The notes beneath the pieces were generated by a model. That model worked only from the letters and a program-made list of their open reading frames with translations, was not told the origin of the DNA and searched no databases. Below are positions 27,001 through 33,114 of a DNA stretch of 34,162 nucleotides, one piece after another. Within the stretch, counting starts at the first letter, position 1, and each line of letters opens with the position of its first letter. The DNA lies in assembly GCA_019637115.1 (NCBI GenBank), contig JAHBWH010000082.1, forward strand, positions 1-34,162, in the 5' to 3' direction. This DNA comes from Myxococcales bacterium (GTDB lineage: Bacteria; Myxococcota_A; Polyangia; Polyangiales; Houyiibacteriaceae). A program made the translations under genes and the position numbers.

Positions 27001-27801
27001 TCCCGCGAGACGCAGGATCGCATCCGCCTCGGCAGCCGCCTCGACGTCGTGCTCGAGCACCTCCGCGCGGCGATCGCGCTCCGCGACGCGGGCGCCGATC
27101 TTCGCGTCGGCGTCTCGACCGTGCTCACCGCGCCGCTCGTGCCCGAGCTCGAAGCGCTCGGCCGCGCCTGCGTCGAGCTTGGCGTCGACTGGCTCAAGAT
27201 CGAGGAGACGGTCGGCGTGAACCAAGCCGCCCGTGAGCTGATCCCGGGGGCGCGCTCCCTCGCCGGGCCCGACGCCCTCCGGCCCGCGAGCTCCTCGTCG
27301 AGCGACGCCCCGAGCGCGCGACGCTCGAGCTCCTCGTCGAGCTCCGCAGCACGCGCCCCTACGAGCGACGCCCCGAGCGCCCGACGAGGACACCGCGTCG
27401 CGCTCCCTCTCGCCGCGCGAGGCACCGACGCGCCCGAGGTGAGGGACGCGCTCGTCGCGCTGCGCGAGGCGCTCTCCGGGACCGGCGTTCGGCTTGTCGA
27501 TCACCTCCACACCCCCGCGCGCTGTGCGTGCGTCGATCCGAGCGCGGCCGACTTCCGCGCCGCCGACGACTTCGCGAACCGCGCCCGCTTTCGGCCCTGC
27601 CGCATGGCGTGGGAGCAGGCGGTCGTCGACCCCGACGGCGCGGTGCGCCCGATCGACTACGAGCACCCCATCGCGGGACGCCTCGACGAGGCGCCGCTGC
27701 TCGCGATCTGGAACGGCGACGTCTTCCGAAGCCTCCGTCGCGCGTCCCTCCGCGCGCACGGACGCGACACCCGCGCGCGCTGCATCGCTGGGTCTCCTTG
27801 A
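24016..27801 (+). CDS. GH13 alpha-amylase-family enzyme fused to a radical SAM/SPASM-like domain
   Basis: The 1261-residue protein is numbered from ATG 24016; an in-frame ATG at 23992 is also possible, and GTG 23842 lies in a hairpin. Residues about 1-95 form an E-set/CBM48-like domain ([25 protein letters not shown]). A GH13 barrel follows: region [10 protein letters not shown], nucleophile Asp428 in GFRVDAAAE, acid/base Glu457 in FGELV, and Asp524 in TATHDQ; the catalytic triad is intact. After MPLTWPK the barrel is interrupted by a hexamer-encoded Ser/Asp/Glu/Val tract (about 592-725), then the C-terminal GH13 part resumes ([12 protein letters not shown]). A radical SAM domain begins near 870 with the [4Fe-4S] motif CNLRCVHC (Cys888, 892, 895) and HGGES. 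A Ser-rich insert and a degenerate SPASM-like end ([14 protein letters not shown]) close the protein. No signal peptide is seen. Confidence 0.88.
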   Translation: MGLFYSFHVFRHRPIPGSPRVSLFGETTDWAAPVELARRDDGAFETTLPLGPGVYRYKLRHEDGSWHLDQSHGRTCTEGGVTNSVLVVGGTSEPILHGPVAPWLFRRDDGRLVVRAALRRGAGDALALRWHEGHDWRDAPMRAIGGCDSHTEWELDLPTSARHVDYLFALPSGRLVGRGDAAEALRVEPRRLDRVPPAWWKDAVVYTIFVDRFRRSGGWPPPSSDDTPRRRGASAPLDPDDPIVAAHERSCLDPSGAPAPRFAPTNEQGRWGGDLDGAREALPHLTALGVTTIHLTPVFVSPSAHRYDVADFFRVDPALGGDDALRRFLDDAHARGLRVVLDVPVTHTSRMFAPFLDVRDRGRASPYADWFFVHHHPFTESLDPGYRTYPKGAWREPLLNLDEPGVRSFLVDVFRHWARFGADGFRVDAAAEAPKALLADVVRAVREIRPDAALFGELVTDHVASWTDADPRLLDAGTDFATQDAMLGFLSGARDAEATRALEARVRARRTEGHARLAFTATHDQVRLATRLHDPSLLRLAHVWLATRAEIPALLYGEEVDARSATSEAAERGFEDVWPDRMPLTWPKSPLPLPLPLPLPHSDSHDSHDSHDSHDSHSHFESASKSESESESESESASVSDSVSDSVSDSVPASESESASASQSASASASQSVSDSVSDSVSDSVSDSASDPVSDPVSDPVSDSHSHSKSDSDSPSKSPSHSNSDPTLVPSGDPAALSLLRAALALRARETVLRRGDTLPLAAETPDGDPLPDVYAFRRALGEDRVDVFLNRATHATTLALPAGAPSDARPLLAVGDVRLERGDDVTTLHLGPRAAAVLAREPRAEDRALFDAVLEENDAVAAHAFVEGWDECPALPSRLYLTLTERCNLRCVHCITDAPRHTAEGTARQMAPWVLEALREVFGTVSYVGFSHGGESLVHPRFFDTLRFITRERARRPGRLDMHLLTNGMRLTPETSARLVDHGVTSLAVSLDGVSRETQDRIRLGSRLDVVLEHLRAAIALRDAGADLRVGVSTVLTAPLVPELEALGRACVELGVDWLKIEETVGVNQAARELIPGARSLAGPDALRPASSSSSDAPSARRSSSSSSSAARAPTSDAPSARRGHRVALPLAARGTDAPEVRDALVALREALSGTGVRLVDHLHTPARCACVDPSAADFRAADDFANRARFRPCRMAWEQAVVDPDGAVRPIDYEHPIAGRLDEAPLLAIWNGDVFRSLRRASLRAHGRDTRARCIAGSP
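25777..25804 (-). repeat. 28-bp inverted repeat, right copy
   Basis: AAAAGTCCCC followed by three TGCCCC units, the reverse complement of 23999-24026 with one mismatch. It lies at the junction between the GH13 barrel sequence and array D. Confidence 0.85.
25787..26190. repeat. Hexanucleotide array D inside the GH13 domain
   Basis: TGCCCC units (25787-25815) are followed by five exact 9-bp units GACTCCCAC (25822-25866), then a long run of TCCGAG, TCCGCG, TCCGTG and TCCGAC hexamers to about 26150, and a looser tail. The encoded sequence is Pro-Leu, then Asp-Ser-His, then Ser-Glu/Ser-Val/Ser-Asp/Ser-Ala dipeptides. There are no stops or frame breaks. Confidence 0.95.
27287..27386. repeat. Imperfect direct repeat encoding a Ser-rich insert in the radical SAM part
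   Basis: A 25-bp word (27299-27323) recurs at 27362-27386 with one mismatch, and CGAGCTCCTCGTCGAGC occurs at both 27287 and 27325. The repeats encode poly-Ser blocks and two SDAPSARR copies between the radical SAM core and the C-terminal Cys-containing region. Confidence 0.75.
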
Positions 27802-27878
27802 GCGAGCCGCCGATGGACGCTCGCGAGCCGCCCCCGCCTGGCACGCGGCGTCGAAGCACGACGTGCATCGAGGGGTGA

Positions 27879-27884
27879 TAAGCT
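27879..27884 (+). promoter_or_regulatory. Candidate -10 element TAAGCT before plsX
   Basis: TAAGCT (TANNNT form) ends 6 nt before the plsX ATG at 27891. The only Shine-Dalgarno-like GGAG is 1 nt from the ATG, too close to work well. A leaderless start is therefore possible, though no -35 box is clear. Confidence 0.28.
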
Positions 27885-27890
27885 CGGAGC

Positions 27891-28958
27891 ATGCCTCGAA
27901 CGACCCGGATCGCGCTCGACGCGATGGGCAGCGACCTCGGACCGGCCGCGACGGTCGCGGGCGCGGCCGCCGTCAGCTTGGGCGCGAGCACCCCGACGCT
28001 CGTGCTCGTCGGCGACGAGCCCACGCTTCGTCGAGAGCTGACGCGCCACCGCCACGACCCGAGCGCCATCGAGGTGGTCCACGCGAGCGAGTTCTGCGCG
28101 ATGGCCGACTCACCCAAGGAGTCGCTCGCGAAGACCCCCGACGCGTCGATCCTCGTCGCGGCGCGCCTCGTCGCGAAGGGCGAGGCGGACGTGCTCGTCT
28201 CGGCGGGGAACACGGGCGCGGTCACGCTCGCGTGCGCGCGATCCTTCGAGCGCTTGCCCGGCGTCGCGCGCGCCGCCCTCGGCGCCGTACACCCGTCGGA
28301 GCGCCGACGCGGCGAGAAAGAAGACCCGTTCAGCCTGATCCTGGACGCGGGGCTCACCCTCGACGCGAGCGCGGACGACCTCGTCGCCTTCGCGATCATG
28401 GGGTCCGCTTATTCGCGGATGATCTCGCGGAACCCTCGGCCGCGGGTCGGCCTGCTCTCGGTCGGCAGCGAGCCCAAGAAAGGCCCCCCCGCGATCGTCG
28501 AGGCGCACGCACGCCTCGCCGCGCTCGCGGCGCACGGCGACCTCGAGTTCATCGGCAACGTCGAGGGCATGGACGTGCCGCGAGGCACCGCCGACGTCGT
28601 CGTCGCCAGCGGGTTCGTCGGCAACGTGGTGCTCAAGATGCTCGAAGGCATGAGCGACACCGCGATGCGACTCGCCCGCGCCACCGCGGCGCGGAGCCTC
28701 CGCTACAAGCTCGCCCTCGCGTTGCTCGCGCCCGCGCTCGCGCGAATGCGCGAGGTCACGGACTGGCAAGAGTACGGCGGCGTGCCGATCCTCGGCTTCG
28801 ACCGCCTCTGTATCAAGGCGCACGGCCGCAGCACGCCCCGCGCGATCGCCAACGCGCTCAAGGTCGCGTCGATCTCGGCGCGCAGAGACATCCTCGGCGC
28901 GATCCGCGCGGGCCTCGCCGCGACGAGCGCCCCCGGCGCCGCCGCCCTCCCCCCCTGA
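27891..28958 (+). CDS. plsX: Phosphate acyltransferase PlsX
   Basis: The 355-residue soluble acyl-ACP:phosphate acyltransferase makes acyl-phosphate for PlsY in membrane phospholipid synthesis. Diagnostic blocks are IALDAMGSDLGP near the N-terminus, DVLVSAGNTGA, PRVGLLSVGSEPKKG, FIGNVEGMDV, VVVASGFVGNVVLKMLEG and EYGGVPILGF. The length is normal. In many genomes plsX sits beside rpmF and fabH; here it stands between the GH13 fusion and a convergent minus-strand run, so it is an isolated copy. The last 20 or so codons (from 28901) lie in a 71-73-bp unit that is repeated twice more downstream. The function call is strong; whether this is the only plsX in the genome cannot be told. Confidence 0.95.
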   Translation: MPRTTRIALDAMGSDLGPAATVAGAAAVSLGASTPTLVLVGDEPTLRRELTRHRHDPSAIEVVHASEFCAMADSPKESLAKTPDASILVAARLVAKGEADVLVSAGNTGAVTLACARSFERLPGVARAALGAVHPSERRRGEKEDPFSLILDAGLTLDASADDLVAFAIMGSAYSRMISRNPRPRVGLLSVGSEPKKGPPAIVEAHARLAALAAHGDLEFIGNVEGMDVPRGTADVVVASGFVGNVVLKMLEGMSDTAMRLARATAARSLRYKLALALLAPALARMREVTDWQEYGGVPILGFDRLCIKAHGRSTPRAIANALKVASISARRDILGAIRAGLAATSAPGAAALPP

Positions 28959-29110
28959 GCTCACCGCTGCCGATCCGCGCGGGCCTCGCCGCCGGCAGCG
29001 CCCCGGCGACGCCGCGCTCCCCCCCTCTGAACTGACCGCTGCCCGATCCGCGCCAGCCTGGCTGCCAGCAGCACCCGGCCGACGCCGCTCTCACTCCTCG
29101 AGCTCGCCAC
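28901..29110. repeat. Three tandem copies of the plsX 3' end (71-73 bp unit)
   Basis: Units begin with GATCCGCG at 28901, 28972 and 29045, spaced 71 and 73 bp. Copy 1 holds the plsX C-terminal codons and stop. Copy 2 is close to copy 1, including the CTGA-type stop region and ACCGCTGCC end. Copy 3 is more diverged and runs into the 3' end of the convergent gene at 29091. Confidence 0.82.
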
Positions 29111-29708
29111 GCAGCGCGAGGCGCACGAAGAGGAGGCGGTCTTGTCCCCAGACGAGCCGCGTCTGCCCGGCGACGTGCGTGATGAAGGTCGGCGCGCCGG
29201 GCACGCCGCGCGCCTCGGCCTCTCTCGTGGCCTCGCGCAGCGCGAGCTTCGGCGCGGGCGCGTCGACCGCGTCGACGAGCGCGGCGTCGAGCCCGACGTC
29301 CGCGCAGCAGCGACGGAGCACGTCGCGGGAGACGCCTTCGTCGTCGACCCACGCGGCGCGCATGATCCGCCCGATGAGCGCCGAGCGCGCGTCGGCGGGC
29401 GCCGCGTACGTGAGCCGCAGCGCCTCGACCGTCCGCAGAGGGAACGACGAAGGGAAGCGGAAGCCCACCCCATGCACCGCCGCCCACCGCCGCAGATCGA
29501 GGAGTATCGCCTGCCGCTTCGCCTCCGAGAAGGTCGCGATGGGCACGTCGGGGGTGCCGATCGCGCGAAAGAGCGCGCCGAGCAGGAAAGGCCGCCAGTT
29601 CAGGGTCGCGCCCTCTTCGGTCGCGACCCGCTCGATCTGCGTCGTCCCGAGGTACGCGAAAGGAGAGGAGTAGTCGAAGAAGCACTCGACCCGTCGCGCG
29701 TCGCTCAT
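29091..29708 (-). CDS. 2-hydroxychromene-2-carboxylate isomerase / DsbA-like thioredoxin-fold protein
   Basis: The 205-residue protein starts at ATG 29708 (MSDARRVECFFDYSSPFAYLG). The frame stays open upstream, but that sequence is Arg/Ala/Pro-rich and unlike the family. FFDYSSPFAYLG is the kappa-GST/HCCA isomerase active-site region with a Ser in place of the DsbA cysteines, and GVPGAPTFI provides the cis-proline loop. The middle WRPFLLGALFRAIG is also typical. Family members use glutathione to isomerise naphthalene-pathway intermediates or act as kappa-class GSTs. No aromatic-degradation genes are nearby, so the substrate is open. The 3' end abuts the tandem repeats shared with plsX; the gene is convergent with plsX. 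Confidence 0.87.
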   Translation of the reverse strand: MSDARRVECFFDYSSPFAYLGTTQIERVATEEGATLNWRPFLLGALFRAIGTPDVPIATFSEAKRQAILLDLRRWAAVHGVGFRFPSSFPLRTVEALRLTYAAPADARSALIGRIMRAAWVDDEGVSRDVLRRCCADVGLDAALVDAVDAPAPKLALREATREAEARGVPGAPTFITHVAGQTRLVWGQDRLLFVRLALRGELEE

Positions 29709-29776
29709 CGCGCGACGATGCCGCGCGCGTGGCGCCTCCGCAACAGCCCCCACTCGCTCTGCTCGGCCGACGGGAC

Positions 29777-29898
29777 ACTCGGACGGCGCGCCTCTCCGAC
29801 CGCTCCTCCGTCCGCGCGCTCGGCGTCTCGGACGCGCCCTCGGACGGCGCGCCTCCCCAGACGCGGTCCGCGCGCTCGGCGTCTCAAGCCGCGCGGGC
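29777..29898. repeat. 62-bp direct duplication of the nitronate monooxygenase 3' end
   Basis: The unit beginning CTCGGACGGCGCGCCTC at 29777 recurs at 29839. Both copies share the block CCGCGCGCTCGGCGTCTC; in the second this carries the gene's stop codon (29884-29886). The spacer copy is therefore a duplicate of a gene end, as also seen after plsX. Confidence 0.72.
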
Positions 29899-30867
29899 GG
29901 CGGCCGCGTAGCGCTGGACGACGTCACCAGCGGGCTCGACGCGCGAGACGCCGTCGACGCTGCGCCCGGCCTGGAAGTAGTCTTTGTAGGTCATCCCCTG
30001 CAGCGAGGCCTTCTTGAGCTGCCAGACGCTCTTCACCTGGTAGAACATGCGCATGTAGTGCTTGCCCTTGGGGTGACGGAGCAGGCGCTTCGCGACGAAG
30101 CCCGCCTTGGTTCCGACGCGCTGGACGTAGGGCGTCTTGATGACCGCGACCGGGATCCCGCTGATCTTCTCGGTCAGCACGATGTCGTCCGCGCGTGCGT
30201 CGACGATGGCGCGCTTGTAGTCGTCGTGCGCGCGACACTCCTCGGTCGCGATGAAGCGCGTGCCCATCTGCACGCCGGCGTAGCCGAGATCGAGCATGCG
30301 CACGAAGGTCGCCTCGTCACCGACCCCGCCCGCGCAGACGAGCGGCGCGCCGAGGCCGCCGAGCTCGTCCATGAGCGCCTCGGGCGTCTTGGCGCCCGCG
30401 TGCCCGCCCGCGCGCGCGTTCACGCAGATCAGCCCGTCGACGCCGTGGCCGAGCGCCAGCTCCGCCCACCGGCGCTCGGTCACGTCGTGATAGACGACGC
30501 CGCCGACCGCGTGGACGCGGTCGACGACCCACCGAGGGTTACCGAGCGCCGTGATGAAGAAGCGCACCCCCTCTTCGAGCGCGACGTCGATCCACTTGCG
30601 CATGCGGTCTTCGTAGACGCGCGACGACTTCTCCACGATCGCGTTGAAGCCGATCGGCCGATCCGTGAGCGACCGGATCAGCCGGATCCCCTCGCGCAGG
30701 TCGTGCCCGTGCACGAACGACATCGAGATGGGCTGCACCACGCCGATCCCGCCCGCGGCGCTCACGGCGGCGACGAGCTCGGGGTTGCTGCAGGGGTACA
30801 TCGCGCCGCAGATCAGCGGCACCTCGATGCCGAGCGCGCGCGTGAGGGGAGTGTCGAGTCGGTCCAC
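29884..30867 (-). CDS. Nitronate monooxygenase-like flavoprotein
   Basis: The 327-residue FMN-dependent TIM-barrel protein of the nitronate monooxygenase/2-nitropropane dioxygenase family begins at a GTG (30867). Family blocks are PLICGAMYPCSNPELVAAVS, AGGIGVVQPIS, the phosphate-binding ARAGGHAG and VCAGGVGDEA, and GVQMGTRFIATEE. These enzymes oxidise alkyl nitronates, or act as NAD(P)H:quinone or enoyl reductases in some subgroups. MYPCSNPELVAAV and the long C-terminal tail (LLRHPKGKHYMRMFYQV) fit a subgroup of uncertain substrate. It is 41 bp downstream of the DUF2894-like gene on the same strand, possibly by read-through. The 3' end lies within a 62-bp duplication. Confidence 0.88.
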   Translation of the reverse strand: MDRLDTPLTRALGIEVPLICGAMYPCSNPELVAAVSAAGGIGVVQPISMSFVHGHDLREGIRLIRSLTDRPIGFNAIVEKSSRVYEDRMRKWIDVALEEGVRFFITALGNPRWVVDRVHAVGGVVYHDVTERRWAELALGHGVDGLICVNARAGGHAGAKTPEALMDELGGLGAPLVCAGGVGDEATFVRMLDLGYAGVQMGTRFIATEECRAHDDYKRAIVDARADDIVLTEKISGIPVAVIKTPYVQRVGTKAGFVAKRLLRHPKGKHYMRMFYQVKSVWQLKKASLQGMTYKDYFQAGRSVDGVSRVEPAGDVVQRYAAAARAA

Positions 30868-30908
30868 GGCGAGCGTGTAGCAGCCGACCGAGCCCGCGGC
30901 ATCCCCGC

Positions 30909-32291
30909 TCAGCGAGCGCGCTTGCGGCGACGCGGCTCGGGAGGCTCGGGCTCGGGCGGAGGGGCCGGAAGCGGGAGCGTGTCGAGGCGAGCGAGCCAGG
31001 CGCGGAGCAGCGGACGATGGAGCTCGCCGAGTCGCTCGAGCGTGCGCGCCGCGACGGTGGGCCCGTGGTAGGGGCCGGCCTCTTCGGGCAAGCGGCTCCG
31101 GAGCGCCTCCAGCGCGCGCTGCGCCTTGGCGTCGCCCACACGCTCGGCGTGCAGACGCGCCGCCAAGACGAGCGGCGCGTCCGTCCTCGCGACCTCCGAG
31201 GTGGGCGGTGGGGTAGACGAGCGCGTCGAGGTCAGCTCTCGGAAGCGCTGCTCCTGGGCGGTCGCGAGCTGGCGCGCGAGGCGCGGCGCGCGCTCGGGGT
31301 GACGTCGCGCGGCGTGCAAGACCACGCGGACGTCTCCTCGGTTGAGGGCCTCCGAGAGCGAGCCCTCGTCGTCGACGCCGATCGCTCGGAGGCGCTCGAT
31401 CTCCTCGGCGGCGCGGGCCCGCGCGCGCTCGTAGTCCTCGACGACGGCGTCGAGGCGGGCGCGGGCGCGCGCGAGGAGGGCGGCGCGCGCCCCCTCGACC
31501 ACGTCAGGGAGGCGCTCGATGAGTCGCTCGATGAAGCGCACCCGGGGACGATCGAACGTAGCGAGGTGCGGCGCGTCCGCGAGGCGGGCGCGGAGGGTCT
31601 CTTCGTCGGTGGCGTGCTCCGAGTCCGAGTCCGAGTCCGAGTCCGAGTCCGAGTCCGAGTCCGAGTCCGAGTTCGAGTCCGAGTCCGAGTCTGTGTCCGA
31701 GTCCGAGTCCGAGTCCGTGTCCGAGTCCGTGTCCGTGTCCGTGTCCGTGTCCGTGTCCGAGTCCGTGTCCGAGTCCGTGTCCGAGTCCGAGTCCGAGTCC
31801 GTGTCCGAGTCCGAGTCCGTGTCCGTGTCCGAGTCCGAGTCCGAGTCCGACTCTGAGACCGAGTCCGAGTCCGAGTCCGACTCTGAGACCGAGTCCGACT
31901 CCGTGTCCGACTCTGAGACCGAGTCCGACTCCGTGTCCGGCTCCGTGTCCGACTCCGTGTCCGACTCCGTCTCCGACGCCGTCTCCGACTCCGTGTCCGA
32001 CTCGGCGACCGTGCCCGAATCCGTCGACCCCGAAAGGGCCACGTTGGGCTTCGTGTCCGACGCTGCTCCCGTCGCGCTCGTGACCTCGACCGTGCTGGCG
32101 GATGGAGACGTCGCCGTCTCCGATCCGTCGTGCTCCATCTCTGTGACGGGCGCCTCGACCTCGGTCACCGGGGTCGCGCCCGTCGACTGCTCCTCCGGCG
32201 CGAGCTCGGTCGCGGACACCTTGCGCTTGCGCGATCGGCGCACGACGCGCCCCTCTCGCTCCGCTCGGGTCGCTCGGCTCGCGGCGGCCAT
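30909..32291 (-). CDS. DUF2894-like protein with very long Ser/Asp/Thr repeat
   Basis: The 460-residue cytoplasmic-looking protein starts at the ATG overlapping the stop of the OmpA-like gene (TGATG, 32289-32293). Residues about 1-90 are basic, then Thr/Ala/Ser-rich. Residues about 94-225 are nearly pure Ser-Asp, Thr-Asp and Ser-Glu dipeptides encoded by array E, an extremely acidic tract. The C-terminal domain has [31 protein letters not shown] and, at the end, [20 protein letters not shown] with [12 protein letters not shown]. Together these match the DUF2894 pattern, which accompanies DUF802 and OmpA genes in proteobacteria. The role is unknown. The stop codon is followed 41 bp on by the nitronate monooxygenase gene. 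Confidence 0.68.
   Translation of the reverse strand: MAAASRATRAEREGRVVRRSRKRKVSATELAPEEQSTGATPVTEVEAPVTEMEHDGSETATSPSASTVEVTSATGAASDTKPNVALSGSTDSGTVAESDTESETASETESDTESDTEPDTESDSVSESDTESDSVSESDSDSDSVSESDSDSDSDTDTDSDSDTDSDSDSDTDSDTDSDTDTDTDTDTDSDTDSDSDSDTDSDSDSNSDSDSDSDSDSDSDSDSEHATDEETLRARLADAPHLATFDRPRVRFIERLIERLPDVVEGARAALLARARARLDAVVEDYERARARAAEEIERLRAIGVDDEGSLSEALNRGDVRVVLHAARRHPERAPRLARQLATAQEQRFRELTSTRSSTPPPTSEVARTDAPLVLAARLHAERVGDAKAQRALEALRSRLPEEAGPYHGPTVAARTLERLGELHRPLLRAWLARLDTLPLPAPPPEPEPPEPRRRKRAR
31615..32010. repeat. Hexanucleotide array E (TCCGAG/TCCGTG/TCCGAC) inside the DUF2894-like gene
   Basis: About 395 bp of 6-bp units: mainly TCCGAG and TCCGTG at first, then TCCGAC with scattered CTCTGAGAC variants that recur at about 31851, 31881 and 31911. 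It is the longest array here alongside D and uses the same unit spellings. The gene reads the opposite strand from the one giving Ser-Glu in D, so it yields Ser-Asp and Thr-Asp. Confidence 0.96.
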
Positions 32292-33055
32292 CAGTCGTCG
32301 CGCCCCTCTTCGGCGCTCGGCGGGTTGGCATCGCCGTTCGGCGCGTTGGCATCGCCGTTCGGCGCGTCCGCTCGCTCGCCGAGCGGCTCTCCGAGGGCTT
32401 GCTCCCCGACGTCGTCCAGGTCGTCCACGCCCCCCGTGAGGCGCGCGAGCATCGGCCGCGGCACCGGCGCGATCTCCACCCGCCGGTTGAGCTGGCGGTT
32501 GTCGTCGCTGTCGTTCGGCACGGCGGGGTGGTGGTGCCCGAAGCCCGCGGCGAAGACCCACTCCGGCGGCATGCCGGCCGCGACGAGCTCACGCGTCACG
32601 GTGAGCGAGCGCTGCGCGCTGAGCTCCCAGTTGTCGGCGAAGGGGCTGTTCGGGCGCACCGCGAGATCGTCGGTGAAGCCGCTCACCATCAACGCCTCGC
32701 GCCGCTCCGCCAGGTACCCGTGCAGCGGCCCCGCGAGCTCGCGAAGGAGCCGCCGGCCCTCCCCACGAAGCTCCGCGCTGCTCAGGTCGAAGAGCACCGA
32801 GCCGCGGATGCCGATGCGCCCGTCCGTGAGCGTGATGAGCCCGGACGCGAGCGGCCCGGCGAGCACACGCTCGAGGCGATCGAGGCGCTCCTCCGTCGCG
32901 GCCTTCTCAGCCTCGGCCTGTCGGAGCTCCGCGGTCAGCGAGACCTCCATCAGCACCATCCAGCAGAAGAACAGGACGAAGATGCCGAAGAGGCAGGCCA
33001 TCAGGTCGCCGAAGGCGGGCCAGATGGGCAGCGAGTCGTCTTCCTCAGCGTGCAT
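32291..33055 (-). CDS. MotB/ZorB-like stator protein with OmpA peptidoglycan-binding domain
   Basis: The 254-residue inner-membrane protein has a short cytoplasmic N-terminus and then one membrane helix (about 12-38, [20 protein letters not shown]). It carries Asp17 near its start, at the position of the ion-binding Asp in MotB and ZorB. A short coiled coil follows ([20 protein letters not shown]), then an OmpA-like domain (about 75-215) with [25 protein letters not shown] and NRRVEI for peptidoglycan binding. The C-terminal tail contains two copies of a 21-bp repeat (period at 32324 and 32345) giving APNGDAN. GGAGG lies 6 nt before the ATG. It is 59 bp after the DUF802-like gene and overlaps the DUF2894-like gene, so the three form one operon. 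Confidence 0.88.
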   Translation of the reverse strand: MHAEEDDSLPIWPAFGDLMACLFGIFVLFFCWMVLMEVSLTAELRQAEAEKAATEERLDRLERVLAGPLASGLITLTDGRIGIRGSVLFDLSSAELRGEGRRLLRELAGPLHGYLAERREALMVSGFTDDLAVRPNSPFADNWELSAQRSLTVTRELVAAGMPPEWVFAAGFGHHHPAVPNDSDDNRQLNRRVEIAPVPRPMLARLTGGVDDLDDVGEQALGEPLGERADAPNGDANAPNGDANPPSAEEGRDD

Positions 33056-33114
33056 CGCCGACCTCCGTCCATGCCCTGGTGGGGAGCGAACGCCACGTCC
33101 CTGCGAGGGGTCGC

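Noticed and set aside
31615-32010. Array E (and the other arrays) as a CRISPR
   Set aside because: Units are 6 bp and contiguous with no spacers, and no cas gene is present.
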